Source: Acidobacteriaceae bacterium
Lineage (GTDB): Bacteria; Acidobacteriota; Terriglobia; Terriglobales; SbA1
Assembly: GCA_003136335.1 (NCBI GenBank)
Contig: PLEA01000633.1
Location: 1-11,060, forward strand
Direction of reading: 5' to 3'
DNA length: 11,060 bases
Part shown: piece by piece, positions 1 through 6,114 of the stretch
Layout: each line of letters starts with the position of its first letter
Numbering within the stretch: the first letter of the stretch is position 1
Program-made: the position numbers and the translations under genes
The notes under the pieces: generated by a model
What the model was told of the DNA's origin: nothing
The model's input: only the letters and a program-made list of their open reading frames with translations
Databases searched by the model: none

Positions 1-1341
1 AAATTTGCCCGCCGTTACCACCGTACGTTGCCCGATAGAAACCTGCGCGGCGTGAGCCCGCGCCGACCTTGGACTCGCTTCCTGCGCCTCTGCAATCGTA
101 ATCTGGGCGGCGCCGGAGGTGACGGCATGCTCCAGGATGTGGCCTTGCGCCACGGTGAAGTCGATCGCCGGCGCGGTTAGTTCGAAATCCTGCGGGCCCC
201 TTGCCAGGCCTTTTGCTGTCGGATTGTTTTCAGCGACCGCATTCTGGGTCAGCCGGACTCCATCACGGCCGTGTACTTTCTGAAGCTGGTTCTGGCCAGC
301 GAAGTCGAGGATCACGCGGCCGGCTTCGCCCTGCATGGGGTGCGGTCCGGCTTGCTCGATGTGGACACTGCCGGTCATGATTGCGGTGCGGAGCAAGTTC
401 TTGTTTCCTTGGAGAAGAAACTCAGCCTGGTCGGAGCGACTGCGCATTTCGGAGGGTTGCGGTTGAACCGCTGTTTTGCCGGCAGCGGAATTCCGATTCG
501 CACCTGAGGCGGATCGCTTCGCGTCTTCCATCCGGGTCTCGGTGGTGACGTTTCCAGTGGCCAGGACTCGTTCCACCTGATTCTCCCGGCCAAGATAAAA
601 CACCGCCTGATCCGCTTGCACCCTCCCACCCATGCGGCTGAGATGAGGATGGTCGAGCGTAATCTCGCGCGGATCGTTGGTGATGATGCCGTGCTCCGCC
701 TCGATGACGGCGGCATTCGGGCCATTCAGCACCACATGAATTTGCGACGACAAGGTTAGCGTGTTGCTCTTGCCCGCATACTTCACCCCCACGGCCCAGC
801 CGGTGGCTTGCGGAGTTCGAAATTCGACCCGGGCAGCGGTCATGGCGTTTCCGCTGTCTTTGTTGAAGACGAGATCATGGGTCTTCAGGTGGATTGGGTT
901 CTTGAGTTCTTTCGGTGTGGTCTGATCGGGACTGACGAGGCCCGCCGGGTTGGCTACGAGATCGATCTGCACGTCGCCCTTGGCGGTGACGTCGCCGGTC
1001 TTCTGATTGAAAGCAAAGTCGTCGCCGTAGATCTGGTCGAAGCGCGAGGAATCGCGACCATAGAGCACGATGTTGACGTTGTGCAACTCGGCGTTGCCGT
1101 TGATTTTGAATTCTTTGACGTCGCTGGCCTGGACGGTGAAGAGCGTGCGCTTGCCGTCGGACTTGGAGAACTGGAAGCCGCTGGCCGTCTGCTTGATATC
1201 AAACCCGATTTTGCCAGGGATTTGCTTCAATACGTTGGTTGCCCGCGAGCGCGCGTAGAAATACATCCCAGCCACGACCAGCGTGAGCAGCACGGCGGTC
1301 GCAGCCAGCAGGCGGCGCAGACGGTAGACTTGAAGCGGCAT
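1..1341 (-). CDS. lptC: LptC/OstA-like LPS export protein (3' end outside window)
   Basis: An open frame runs without a stop from an ATG at 1341 to the left edge, giving 447 residues and no C-terminus. Residues about 10-30 form one hydrophobic segment (LLAATAVLLTLVVAGMYFYA) after a basic start, so it is probably an inner-membrane anchor with a periplasmic body. The body is rich in short beta-type repeats typical of the LptC/LptA (OstA) fold, such as the phrases GDDFAFNQKTGDVTAKGDVQ and EAEHGIITNDPREITLDHPH. In the family, LptC passes lipopolysaccharide from the LptBFG ABC transporter to the LptA bridge. It is much longer than E. coli LptC (about 190 aa) and appears to carry additional OstA-like repeats; long forms of this kind are, as I recall, usual in Acidobacteriota. 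No clear Shine-Dalgarno precedes the ATG. The neighbour on the other side of the 79-bp gap is divergent. The family call is by pattern, and the exact split into LptC and LptA parts is inferred. Confidence 0.75.
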   Translation of the reverse strand, partial: MPLQVYRLRRLLAATAVLLTLVVAGMYFYARSRATNVLKQIPGKIGFDIKQTASGFQFSKSDGKRTLFTVQASDVKEFKINGNAELHNVNIVLYGRDSSRFDQIYGDDFAFNQKTGDVTAKGDVQIDLVANPAGLVSPDQTTPKELKNPIHLKTHDLVFNKDSGNAMTAARVEFRTPQATGWAVGVKYAGKSNTLTLSSQIHVVLNGPNAAVIEAEHGIITNDPREITLDHPHLSRMGGRVQADQAVFYLGRENQVERVLATGNVTTETRMEDAKRSASGANRNSAAGKTAVQPQPSEMRSRSDQAEFLLQGNKNLLRTAIMTGSVHIEQAGPHPMQGEAGRVILDFAGQNQLQKVHGRDGVRLTQNAVAENNPTAKGLARGPQDFELTAPAIDFTVAQGHILEHAVTSGAAQITIAEAQEASPRSARAHAAQVSIGQRTVVTAGKF

Positions 1342-1420
1342 CTGGGTTCAGTGTAATGCAAGCCGGCGGATGGCGGCTGGAAGACGGCTTCTCCTCTACA
1401 CTTTAGATGCGCATATCCCG

Positions 1421-2215
1421 ATGATTACAACCGCCGAAAAGCCGCCTCTGTTGGACCTGCGCAACATTCGCGTGATGCGGGGGCAGAAGATTGCGCTGGA
1501 CAACTTCAGTCTTCGCATTGGTGCGGAGGAGCACGTGGCCATTCTCGGACCAAACGGCTGCGGCAAGTCGACGTTGATCAAGACGATTACCCGCGAGTGC
1601 TATCCGGTGGCGCGACCGGATTCGTCGATGTCGATTCTGGGAGAAGAGAGTTGGGATGTGTTCGCGCTACGGGCGCGGCTGGGGATTGTTTCGAATGACC
1701 TGATGCTTTCGTGCACGGGAGATGCTTGCGGGCGGGACGTCGTGCTCTCGGGCTTCTTCAGCAGCATCAGCATTTTTTCGAATCACTCCGTTGACGCCAG
1801 ACACCGCGAATTGGCCGACGCTGCGCTTACAGAATTGCGGATATCGCATCTGGCGGCGCGTCCGGTTTGTGAGATGTCTTCGGGAGAAGCTCGGCGTGTG
1901 CTGATCGCTCGTGCCCTGGTGCACAAGCCGGGCGCGCTGCTGTTCGATGAGCCGTGCAACTCGCTCGATCTTTCGGCCCAGCAGAGCTTGCGGCAGACGA
2001 TGCGTGCGCTGGCGAATTCGGGAACGGCAATTATTCTTGTAACGCACGAATTGGCCGACATCGTCCCGGAGATTCGCCGCGTGGTGTTGATGAGTCGCGG
2101 ACGCGTGGTGGCCGACGGAGCCAAAGAAGAAATCCTGCAGGTCGAGCGACTGGCAGCACTGTTCGGCGTCGACGTGGAGATGGCGCGGCGCGACGGGCAC
2201 TATCATTTTTGGTGA
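1421..2215 (+). CDS. ABC transporter ATP-binding protein, YlmA/ModF-like
   Basis: A 264-residue ABC ATPase. With the ATG at 1421, Walker A is GPNGCGKST (43-51), the signature region is MSSGEARR (152-159), Walker B with the catalytic Glu is ALLFDEP (172-178), the D-loop is SLD (181-183) and the switch His is in VTHE (H209). The signature reads SSGEA rather than LSGGQ. The usual Q-loop glutamine is replaced (LGIVSNDL, 87-94), followed by VVLSGFFSSIS. This combination resembles the COG1119 YlmA/ModF group of stand-alone ATPases. No permease or binding protein is beside it, so the substrate is unknown. An upstream in-frame start at 1370 would add 17 residues (MAAGRRLLLYTLDAHIP) not expected in the family, so 1421 is preferred, though no strong ribosome binding site is visible for either. 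It is transcribed away from the LPS gene. Confidence 0.85.
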   Translation: MITTAEKPPLLDLRNIRVMRGQKIALDNFSLRIGAEEHVAILGPNGCGKSTLIKTITRECYPVARPDSSMSILGEESWDVFALRARLGIVSNDLMLSCTGDACGRDVVLSGFFSSISIFSNHSVDARHRELADAALTELRISHLAARPVCEMSSGEARRVLIARALVHKPGALLFDEPCNSLDLSAQQSLRQTMRALANSGTAIILVTHELADIVPEIRRVVLMSRGRVVADGAKEEILQVERLAALFGVDVEMARRDGHYHFW

Positions 2216-2249
2216 GGCATAACCACTTGGTCAATGCATGTAATGGTCT

Positions 2250-2396
2250 GTGGGTGTTGAAAAAGTCCATTTTCCTCAAAACAGCGACAATTTGGGGGAC
2301 AGAAAATGTCTAGGAACACGAGAAAGTCGTTTGTAGGGCATCCTGACGCGATTTTGTTTTGGCGAATTTCGCGGAAAGGAGTTTTTCAACAGCCAC
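2250..2396. mobile_element. MITE-like non-coding element with terminal inverted repeats and GTCT direct repeats
   Basis: The left end (2250-2268, GTGGGTGTTGAAAAAGTCC) and the right end read on the other strand (GTGGCTGTTGAAAAACTCC, 2396-2378) match at 17 of 19 positions, and the similarity continues as a T-run plus CC. The ends are flanked directly by GTCT at 2246-2249 and GTCT at 2397-2400, which fits a 4-bp target-site duplication. The 147-bp interior has no plausible gene, so this looks like a miniature or internally deleted insertion sequence mobilised in trans. The IS family cannot be assigned with confidence from the ends alone. The rest of the 369-bp gap (2216-2245 and 2401-2584) shows no gene or RNA that I recognise, only one TTTAGTTCTCAG motif at 2475-2486 that also occurs inside recJ. 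Confidence 0.6.
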
Positions 2397-2584
2397 GTCT
2401 GTTTACGTCAGTTGGGGCGACCTTCAAGAAGTTCGGTCGATTTGCTGACTCCCGCCGCCTCCACACCCCAGTCATTTAGTTCTCAGCCGTCAACAAGCTG
2501 CCCGCCTTCGCAGGGTGTCCACGTCGCGGCGTGTAACCAAGATTGCCATCGACAAGCGGGGGCGAGAGAGCGAAAACAAAGAGC

Positions 2585-2839
2585 ATGAGGAAAGCTTGGC
2601 TGGTATTTTGCCTGCTTCTGGCCGGTTGCGCGGCGAAGAAGCAGCCGGTTGCGGCGAGCCCGCCTCCCATACGGAGCCAGCTGCCACCACCCACTGCCGA
2701 ACTCATCGAACACTGTGTAGTAGTCAAGCAGGAAAATGCCAACACGGTGACCTGCAGTTGTCTGCCTGCGACCACCGTGATCGATTCAAAAACGCGGCAC
2801 ACCACGCTAGTTTGCAAGCCAATGAAAGAAGAAAAATGA
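2585..2839 (+). CDS. Small four-cysteine lipoprotein, function unknown
   Basis: An 84-residue protein starting at the ATG at 2585 (MRKAWLVFCLLLAGC). The short basic n-region, hydrophobic stretch and lipobox LLAGC (lipidated Cys15) mark it as a lipoprotein processed by signal peptidase II. After a proline/alanine-rich linker (about 20-37), the mature part holds four more cysteines, at 44, 57, 59 and 77 (spacing C-x12-C-x-C-x17-C). These could form two disulfides in the periplasm or, less likely, a metal site. A longer in-frame start at 2543 would put 14 charged residues before the signal sequence, so it is rejected. I do not recognise the family. It lies between a MITE-like element and a convergent MmcQ/YjbR gene, so context gives no role. 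The well-formed lipobox is the main argument that it is a real gene. Confidence 0.65.
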   Translation: MRKAWLVFCLLLAGCAAKKQPVAASPPPIRSQLPPPTAELIEHCVVVKQENANTVTCSCLPATTVIDSKTRHTTLVCKPMKEEK

Positions 2840-2945
2840 GACCGGGACTGGAGGGAAATCCTTCATCATCGGGCGCGACCTTTTATAATGCGATTTCGAC
2901 ATGGCGTTATTCGCGATAGCGCTCATTAACCGAAATCGATAGAGT

Positions 2946-3278
2946 TTACGTTTCGGATTTCAAACGTTCTGCTAGTCGCTTGGGCGCGATTAGTGCATGG
3001 CTGCCTAACAGAAGTTCCCTTACTTCGCTCCAATCGACGTTGCCCACCTCCAGCCGCAACGCGACCCAGCCTTTCGATGCGAGGTAATCGGGAAGATAAA
3101 ATCTGGCGGGCTGAGCCTGAGCCAGCGCCTTGTTGTCACCTGGGAACACCTTGCAGGGAACCGCGACGATGCCATCGCCGTGATGGTTGTCCAGGAAGTA
3201 AGCAAACGTCTTTTTCCGGACTAAAAACTGCGCGTGCGCTCCGTAGATTCGGCGGGTGGCCTCCGGGAGCGCGAGCAA
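2946..3278 (-). CDS. MmcQ/YjbR-family DNA-binding-like protein, N-terminus apparently frameshifted
   Basis: The frame contains family-like phrases: LALPEAT at the start, VRKKTFAYFLDNHHGDG, VPCKVFPGDNKALAQAQPARFYLPDYLASKGWVALRLE, then VDWSEVRELL and IAPKRLAERL at the end. This fits the MmcQ/YjbR (CyaY-like fold) family, whose members are small and mostly uncharacterised. The frame opens only with TTG (3278) or CTG (3284) just after an in-frame TAA, right at the LALPE motif, whereas relatives have about 10-25 residues before it. Those residues are present in another frame (3274-3336, see separate entry). The gene therefore looks broken by a net +1 or -2 shift near 3270-3278, unless there is a sequencing error or an internal start. 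It begins about 20 bp after the recJ stop, so co-transcription with recJ is likely. Confidence 0.7.
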   Translation of the reverse strand: MLALPEATRRIYGAHAQFLVRKKTFAYFLDNHHGDGIVAVPCKVFPGDNKALAQAQPARFYLPDYLASKGWVALRLEVGNVDWSEVRELLLGSHALIAPKRLAERLKSET

Positions 3279-3336
3279 TTTCAGTTACCGGGGCGAGCCG
3301 CGATTCTTCGGGGGAACGTTTTGCCACGCGAGCCAT
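3274..3336 (-). other. Displaced N-terminal segment of the MmcQ/YjbR gene
   Basis: An ATG at 3336 is preceded by GAGG with a 7-nt gap, a good ribosome binding site just after the recJ stop. It opens a frame reading MARVAKRSPEESRLAPVTEIA and then drifts into a non-family sequence. Joined to the LALPEAT frame by one nucleotide change, it would give a normal-looking N-terminal helix (about VTEI-LALPEAT). This supports a frameshift rather than a late start. The exact shift position cannot be fixed from the sequence alone. Confidence 0.55.
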
Positions 3337-3356
3337 AGACGATCCTCATGGTACCC

Positions 3357-5285
3357 CTAGCGGCCGGGTATATGAAAATCGCGGAGGGAGAGTTCCAAGC
3401 CGCCGTATTCGGGATGATCGTTGTTTCCTATGGTGAAGGCAACATCGATGGTGTCGCCGGCGAGAAGCGGCGTGCGCTGCAGGCGTTCGGCCATGTGCCA
3501 GCCCAGGGCATCGAAAGTGATTTTAGTTCTCAGTTCCCGGTTCTCGGTTCTCAGTTGAGCGGCGCTTGTGTAGCCTTCGGCCACGGCTGCAGCCTTTTCT
3601 TCGCGACGAATGGTGGCGCCGTCGGGATGGCAGCGTGGATTCGACAGGACAGCCGCTGCGGAGAGTTCTTCTGATTCGGTGTCAGCCATGCGGTTTCCAA
3701 TTGATGCCGCCCAGAGTTTCAGCTTGACGTGTTTGTCTTTCAGAATCCGTGGAGGTGCGGTTAACTGTACGGCACGTGCGGCGAATATGGGTTTGGGATT
3801 TCCCATGCCGTAGGGTTCCAGCAATTGCAGCGCTTGAAAAAGGTCGGGTGTGACTTCGGCTAGATCCAGTTCCGCATCCAGATCGAGAATGGGATCGAAA
3901 TCGGCCGGAGTCAGGCGCGCACGGGCAAAGGCATCCAGCTTCGCGCGCAGCTCAGCAACATTGGCGAAGGGCATGGCGAATCCGCAGGCGTGAGAGTGGC
4001 CGCCGTAGCGCGAAAAAAGAGGGCTGCACGACTCGATCGCGTCGAGCAAGTGGAACGCACGAATCGAGCGGCCGGAACCGAACGCTTCCTCGCCGTCGCG
4101 CGAAATCACAATCGTGGGACGGTTGTAGCGCTCCACGATCCGCGTCGCGGTGATGCCGATAACGCCGCGGTGCCAGCCTTCCCCGTCGATGACAATGCAG
4201 TAGGCATCGGACAACGTGGGATCGCCAGTGAAACGCTCTTCCACCGCGCGCAGGATTTTCCGCTCTTCTTCCTGACGGTCGGAGTTGAGATGGTCGAGTT
4301 TGGCGGCCAGCTCCCGGGCGCGTGCCGCGTCTTTCACGCTGAACAGTTCGATCACATCGCGAGCCACATCCATGCGGCCGGCGGCGTTGATGCGGGGCGC
4401 GATGCGGAAACCTACTTCGCCGGATGTAGGCGGACGTTTGGCAGAAATCTGGGCGACTTCCAGCAGCGCCTTGAGCCCGGGATTCACCACGCTGCGCAGC
4501 GCGTCCAAGCCCAACGAAGCGAAGACGCGATTCTCGCCGGTCAACGGGACTGCATCTGCAATGGTGGCAATCGCCACGATCTTCATAAACGACATGAGCA
4601 GTTTATTTTGAACACTGGCCTCGAGGCGTCGCTGTATCAATCCTTGAGCCAGCTTGAAAGCGACGCCCGCGCCGCAGAGCTGCTTGTAGGGATACTCGCA
4701 GCCCTTCTGGTTGGGATTGATGACGGCCAGCGCGTTGGGCACGCCATCGGGACCGGGGAGGTGGTGGTCGGTGACGATCAGGTCGACTCCAAGTCGGTGC
4801 GCCGTTGCGGCGGGCGCGAAGGCGCGGATGCCCATGTCGACGCTGACGATCAGGCGAATGCCCGACGCGGCTGCACGTTCGATTACATCGTCGCGCATGT
4901 CGTAACCTTCGCGAATGCGGTGGGGCACGTGGAAGTCGGCGGATCCGCCGCAGAGTTCGATCGCGGTCTTCAGGATGATGACCGCCATGGTGCCGTCGAC
5001 GTCGTAGTCGCCGTAGATGAGGATGGGCTCTTTGCGTTCAATTGCGGCATCGATGCGATCGACGGCGGCGCGCAGGCCGGTCATGCGCTCGGGAGCGTGG
5101 AGATGAGAGAGCGACGGAGAAAGGAATCTGCAGGCCGATTCTGGATCGGTGATGGCGCGACGGACGAGCAGGGGCGCGAGGATGTGGGCTGCGTTGGCGA
5201 CGCCGCGAAGCGAGGGATGAGTGCGGAGTCCTGCGATCAGGGGCACGACGAGATCTTGAGCTGTTGCTTTTTGAGTCCACTGCAT
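3357..5285 (-). CDS. recJ: Single-stranded-DNA-specific 5'-3' exonuclease RecJ
   Basis: A 642-residue protein with the RecJ/DHH motifs in order: DYDVDGT (93-99), SVDMG (148-152), TDHH (172-175) and IADAVPL (242-248), whose acidic residues and histidines are expected to bind Mn2+/Mg2+. GFRIAPRINAAGRM (292-305) follows. The DHHA1 part shows GSGRSIRAFHLLDAI (403-417) and RYGGHSHACGFAM (426-438), and an OB-like C-terminal domain follows from about 460. RecJ degrades 5'-ended single strands in RecFOR recombination and in base-excision and mismatch repair. It is roughly 60 residues longer than typical RecJ (about 570-580). The excess sits at about 530-588 between KLKLWAAS and ITFDALGW, and contains a charged, Ala-rich segment ending in a heptamer tandem repeat. 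The catalytic motifs are intact, so activity is likely. No clear Shine-Dalgarno precedes the ATG at 5285. A MmcQ/YjbR gene follows at about 20 bp. Confidence 0.95.
   Translation of the reverse strand: MQWTQKATAQDLVVPLIAGLRTHPSLRGVANAAHILAPLLVRRAITDPESACRFLSPSLSHLHAPERMTGLRAAVDRIDAAIERKEPILIYGDYDVDGTMAVIILKTAIELCGGSADFHVPHRIREGYDMRDDVIERAAASGIRLIVSVDMGIRAFAPAATAHRLGVDLIVTDHHLPGPDGVPNALAVINPNQKGCEYPYKQLCGAGVAFKLAQGLIQRRLEASVQNKLLMSFMKIVAIATIADAVPLTGENRVFASLGLDALRSVVNPGLKALLEVAQISAKRPPTSGEVGFRIAPRINAAGRMDVARDVIELFSVKDAARARELAAKLDHLNSDRQEEERKILRAVEERFTGDPTLSDAYCIVIDGEGWHRGVIGITATRIVERYNRPTIVISRDGEEAFGSGRSIRAFHLLDAIESCSPLFSRYGGHSHACGFAMPFANVAELRAKLDAFARARLTPADFDPILDLDAELDLAEVTPDLFQALQLLEPYGMGNPKPIFAARAVQLTAPPRILKDKHVKLKLWAASIGNRMADTESEELSAAAVLSNPRCHPDGATIRREEKAAAVAEGYTSAAQLRTENRELRTKITFDALGWHMAERLQRTPLLAGDTIDVAFTIGNNDHPEYGGLELSLRDFHIPGR
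3525..3559. repeat. Tandem 7-bp repeat inside recJ
   Basis: Read on the plus strand, the heptamers AGTTCTC, AGTTCCC, GGTTCTC, GGTTCTC and a diverged AGTTGAG lie head to tail. They encode the RecJ residues LRTENRELRT on the minus strand. The 12-mer TTTAGTTCTCAG at its start (3522-3533) is also present between genes at 2475-2486, which suggests a dispersed repeat rather than protein-driven sequence. Confidence 0.7.
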
Positions 5286-5342
5286 GGGTGATGGAGCAGT
5301 TTACTACTGGAGGGAGTGCAGAGCGGCGAGATTGGAGAACCC

Positions 5343-5404
5343 GCCGAGCTTCGCTCGGCCCGGTCGGGTCCCTTCGACTTCGCTCAGGGCAAGCTCCGAC
5401 CCGG
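5343..5404. repeat. Intergenic palindromic (REP-like) repeat, copy 1
   Basis: It holds a perfect hairpin, CCGAGC-TTC-GCTCGG (5344-5358), then a longer imperfect inverted repeat pairing CCCGGTCGGG-type sequence (about 5358-5368) with CTCCGACCCGG (about 5394-5404) around the core CCCTTCGACTTCGCTCAGGG (5370-5389). The core recurs at 6018 with 21 of 24 positions identical. It lies between the stop of the hypothetical gene (5443) and recJ (5285). It may act as an attenuator or 3'-end stabiliser. There is no T-run, so it is not a standard intrinsic terminator. Confidence 0.6.
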
Positions 5405-5442
5405 CCCCACACAAGAACCGGACCCACACTTATCATGAAAAA

Positions 5443-5919
5443 TTAGTTTTCTTCGTCCTGGTCAGGCTCGTCCAGGGTGAGGCCGCCGAATTCGTCGGAG
5501 ACTTCGAGCAGATGCTGGTAGCGGTCGTACCACTCGGTGCTAACCTCGCAGAGAAACATCGATCCCTGATAGGCCCAGCCCAACTGCAGAAATCCTACCC
5601 TGCCGACATGGGCACGAAGCCAGCGGGCATCCTCCACATCGTCACCGTCGGTGTACTCTGAATTGGTCAAGCGCTGCACCATGTCGTCCAGTTCGGTGCG
5701 TTCCAAGGTCCAGGAGTGCATGGTCAGGAAAGGAGCGGCCGACGCCTTGGCCAATTCCACGAAATCCTTCCAACCGTCGGGATTGGCGCCCATCTCCCAC
5801 ATCACGCATTGCACCTCGTCATAATCCACGTAGCCGTGGAAGCGGCGCATGCCGTGGCCTTCGATGAAGGCAATCATGTCGTCTTTTACTGTGGTGAGGT
5901 CGTCAGGAATGGGGGACAT
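5443..5919 (-). CDS. Conserved hypothetical protein, acidic, about 158 aa
   Basis: Starting at the ATG at 5919 (MSPIPDDLTTVKDDMIAFIE), the protein has 158 residues, no signal peptide and no membrane segment, so it is probably cytoplasmic. It is acidic and rich in Trp and Tyr, with phrases GHGMRRFHGYVDYDEVQCVMW, DGWKDFVELAKASAAPFLTM, VEDARWLRAHVGRVGFLQLGW and STEWYDRYQHLLEV. It ends in an Asp/Glu-rich tail (DEPDQDEEN). I remember similar unnamed proteins in Acidobacteriota but know no function. The longest ORF begins at a TTG at 5973, but a good promoter (-35 TTGGCA 5968-5973, -10 TACAAT 5944-5949) lies inside that extension, so 5919 is chosen; the leader would be only about 18 nt and has no strong Shine-Dalgarno. 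It stands alone between the receptor gene and recJ. Confidence 0.7.
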   Translation of the reverse strand: MSPIPDDLTTVKDDMIAFIEGHGMRRFHGYVDYDEVQCVMWEMGANPDGWKDFVELAKASAAPFLTMHSWTLERTELDDMVQRLTNSEYTDGDDVEDARWLRAHVGRVGFLQLGWAYQGSMFLCEVSTEWYDRYQHLLEVSDEFGGLTLDEPDQDEEN

Positions 5920-5943
5920 ATTGGGAAAAGCTCGTAATTCAGC

Positions 5944-5973
5944 ATTGTATGCCGTTCGCAACTTCGCTGCCAA
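5944..5973 (-). promoter_or_regulatory. Sigma70-type promoter of the hypothetical gene
   Basis: On the minus strand, TTGGCA (5973-5968) and TACAAT (5949-5944) are separated by 18 bp, each matching the consensus at 5 of 6 positions. The start of transcription would be near 5937, just ahead of the ATG at 5919. This also explains why the ORF extension upstream should not be translated. Confidence 0.55.
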
Positions 5974-6015
5974 ATATCCACGCGACGCTCCGAGGGCATG
6001 AGTACCGCACGCGAG

Positions 6016-6082
6016 ATCCCTTCGGCTTCGCTCAGGACAGGCCTTCCCTCCGCCGGAAGGGCGGCTGCGGTCAGGATGACTC
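6016..6082. repeat. Intergenic palindromic repeat, copy 2, with a hairpin after the receptor gene
   Basis: CCCTTCGGCTTCGCTCAGGA (6018-6037) is a second copy of the core at 5370. It is followed by the hairpin CCTTCC-7 nt-GGAAGG (6042-6060) and, on the minus strand, a GTCATCCTGAC segment near 6080-6070. The region lies 33 bp beyond the stop of the TonB-dependent receptor. The hairpin might end or protect that transcript, but no T-run follows. GTCATCCTGA...GAAGG blocks are, as I recall, common between genes in Acidobacteriota. Confidence 0.55.
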
Positions 6083-6114
6083 CGACCGTTATTGCGCCCG
6101 CAAATTCAGGCCGC

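Noticed and set aside
808..1356. A 182-codon plus-strand frame opposite the LptC-type gene
   Set aside because: The minus strand reads through 447 codons with a membrane anchor and OstA-like repeats. The plus frame has no motif and no ribosome binding site.
1667..2206. A 179-codon minus-strand frame within the ABC ATPase
   Set aside because: The plus strand shows all ABC motifs in order; the minus frame is a His/Arg-rich shadow.
2884..2889. A perfect TATAAT on the plus strand after the lipoprotein gene
   Set aside because: No -35 box is found at the right distance, and downstream lies only the 3' end of a convergent gene.
2891..2938. Inverted repeat CGATTTCG / CGAAATCG between two convergent genes as a bidirectional terminator
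   Set aside because: The 32-nt loop and absence of T-runs make it a weak terminator; it is noted but not called.
3990..5291. A 433-codon open frame on the plus strand opposite recJ
   Set aside because: It is exactly antisense to the well-supported recJ gene, has no recognisable motif, and is explained by GC-rich codon bias keeping the opposite strand open.
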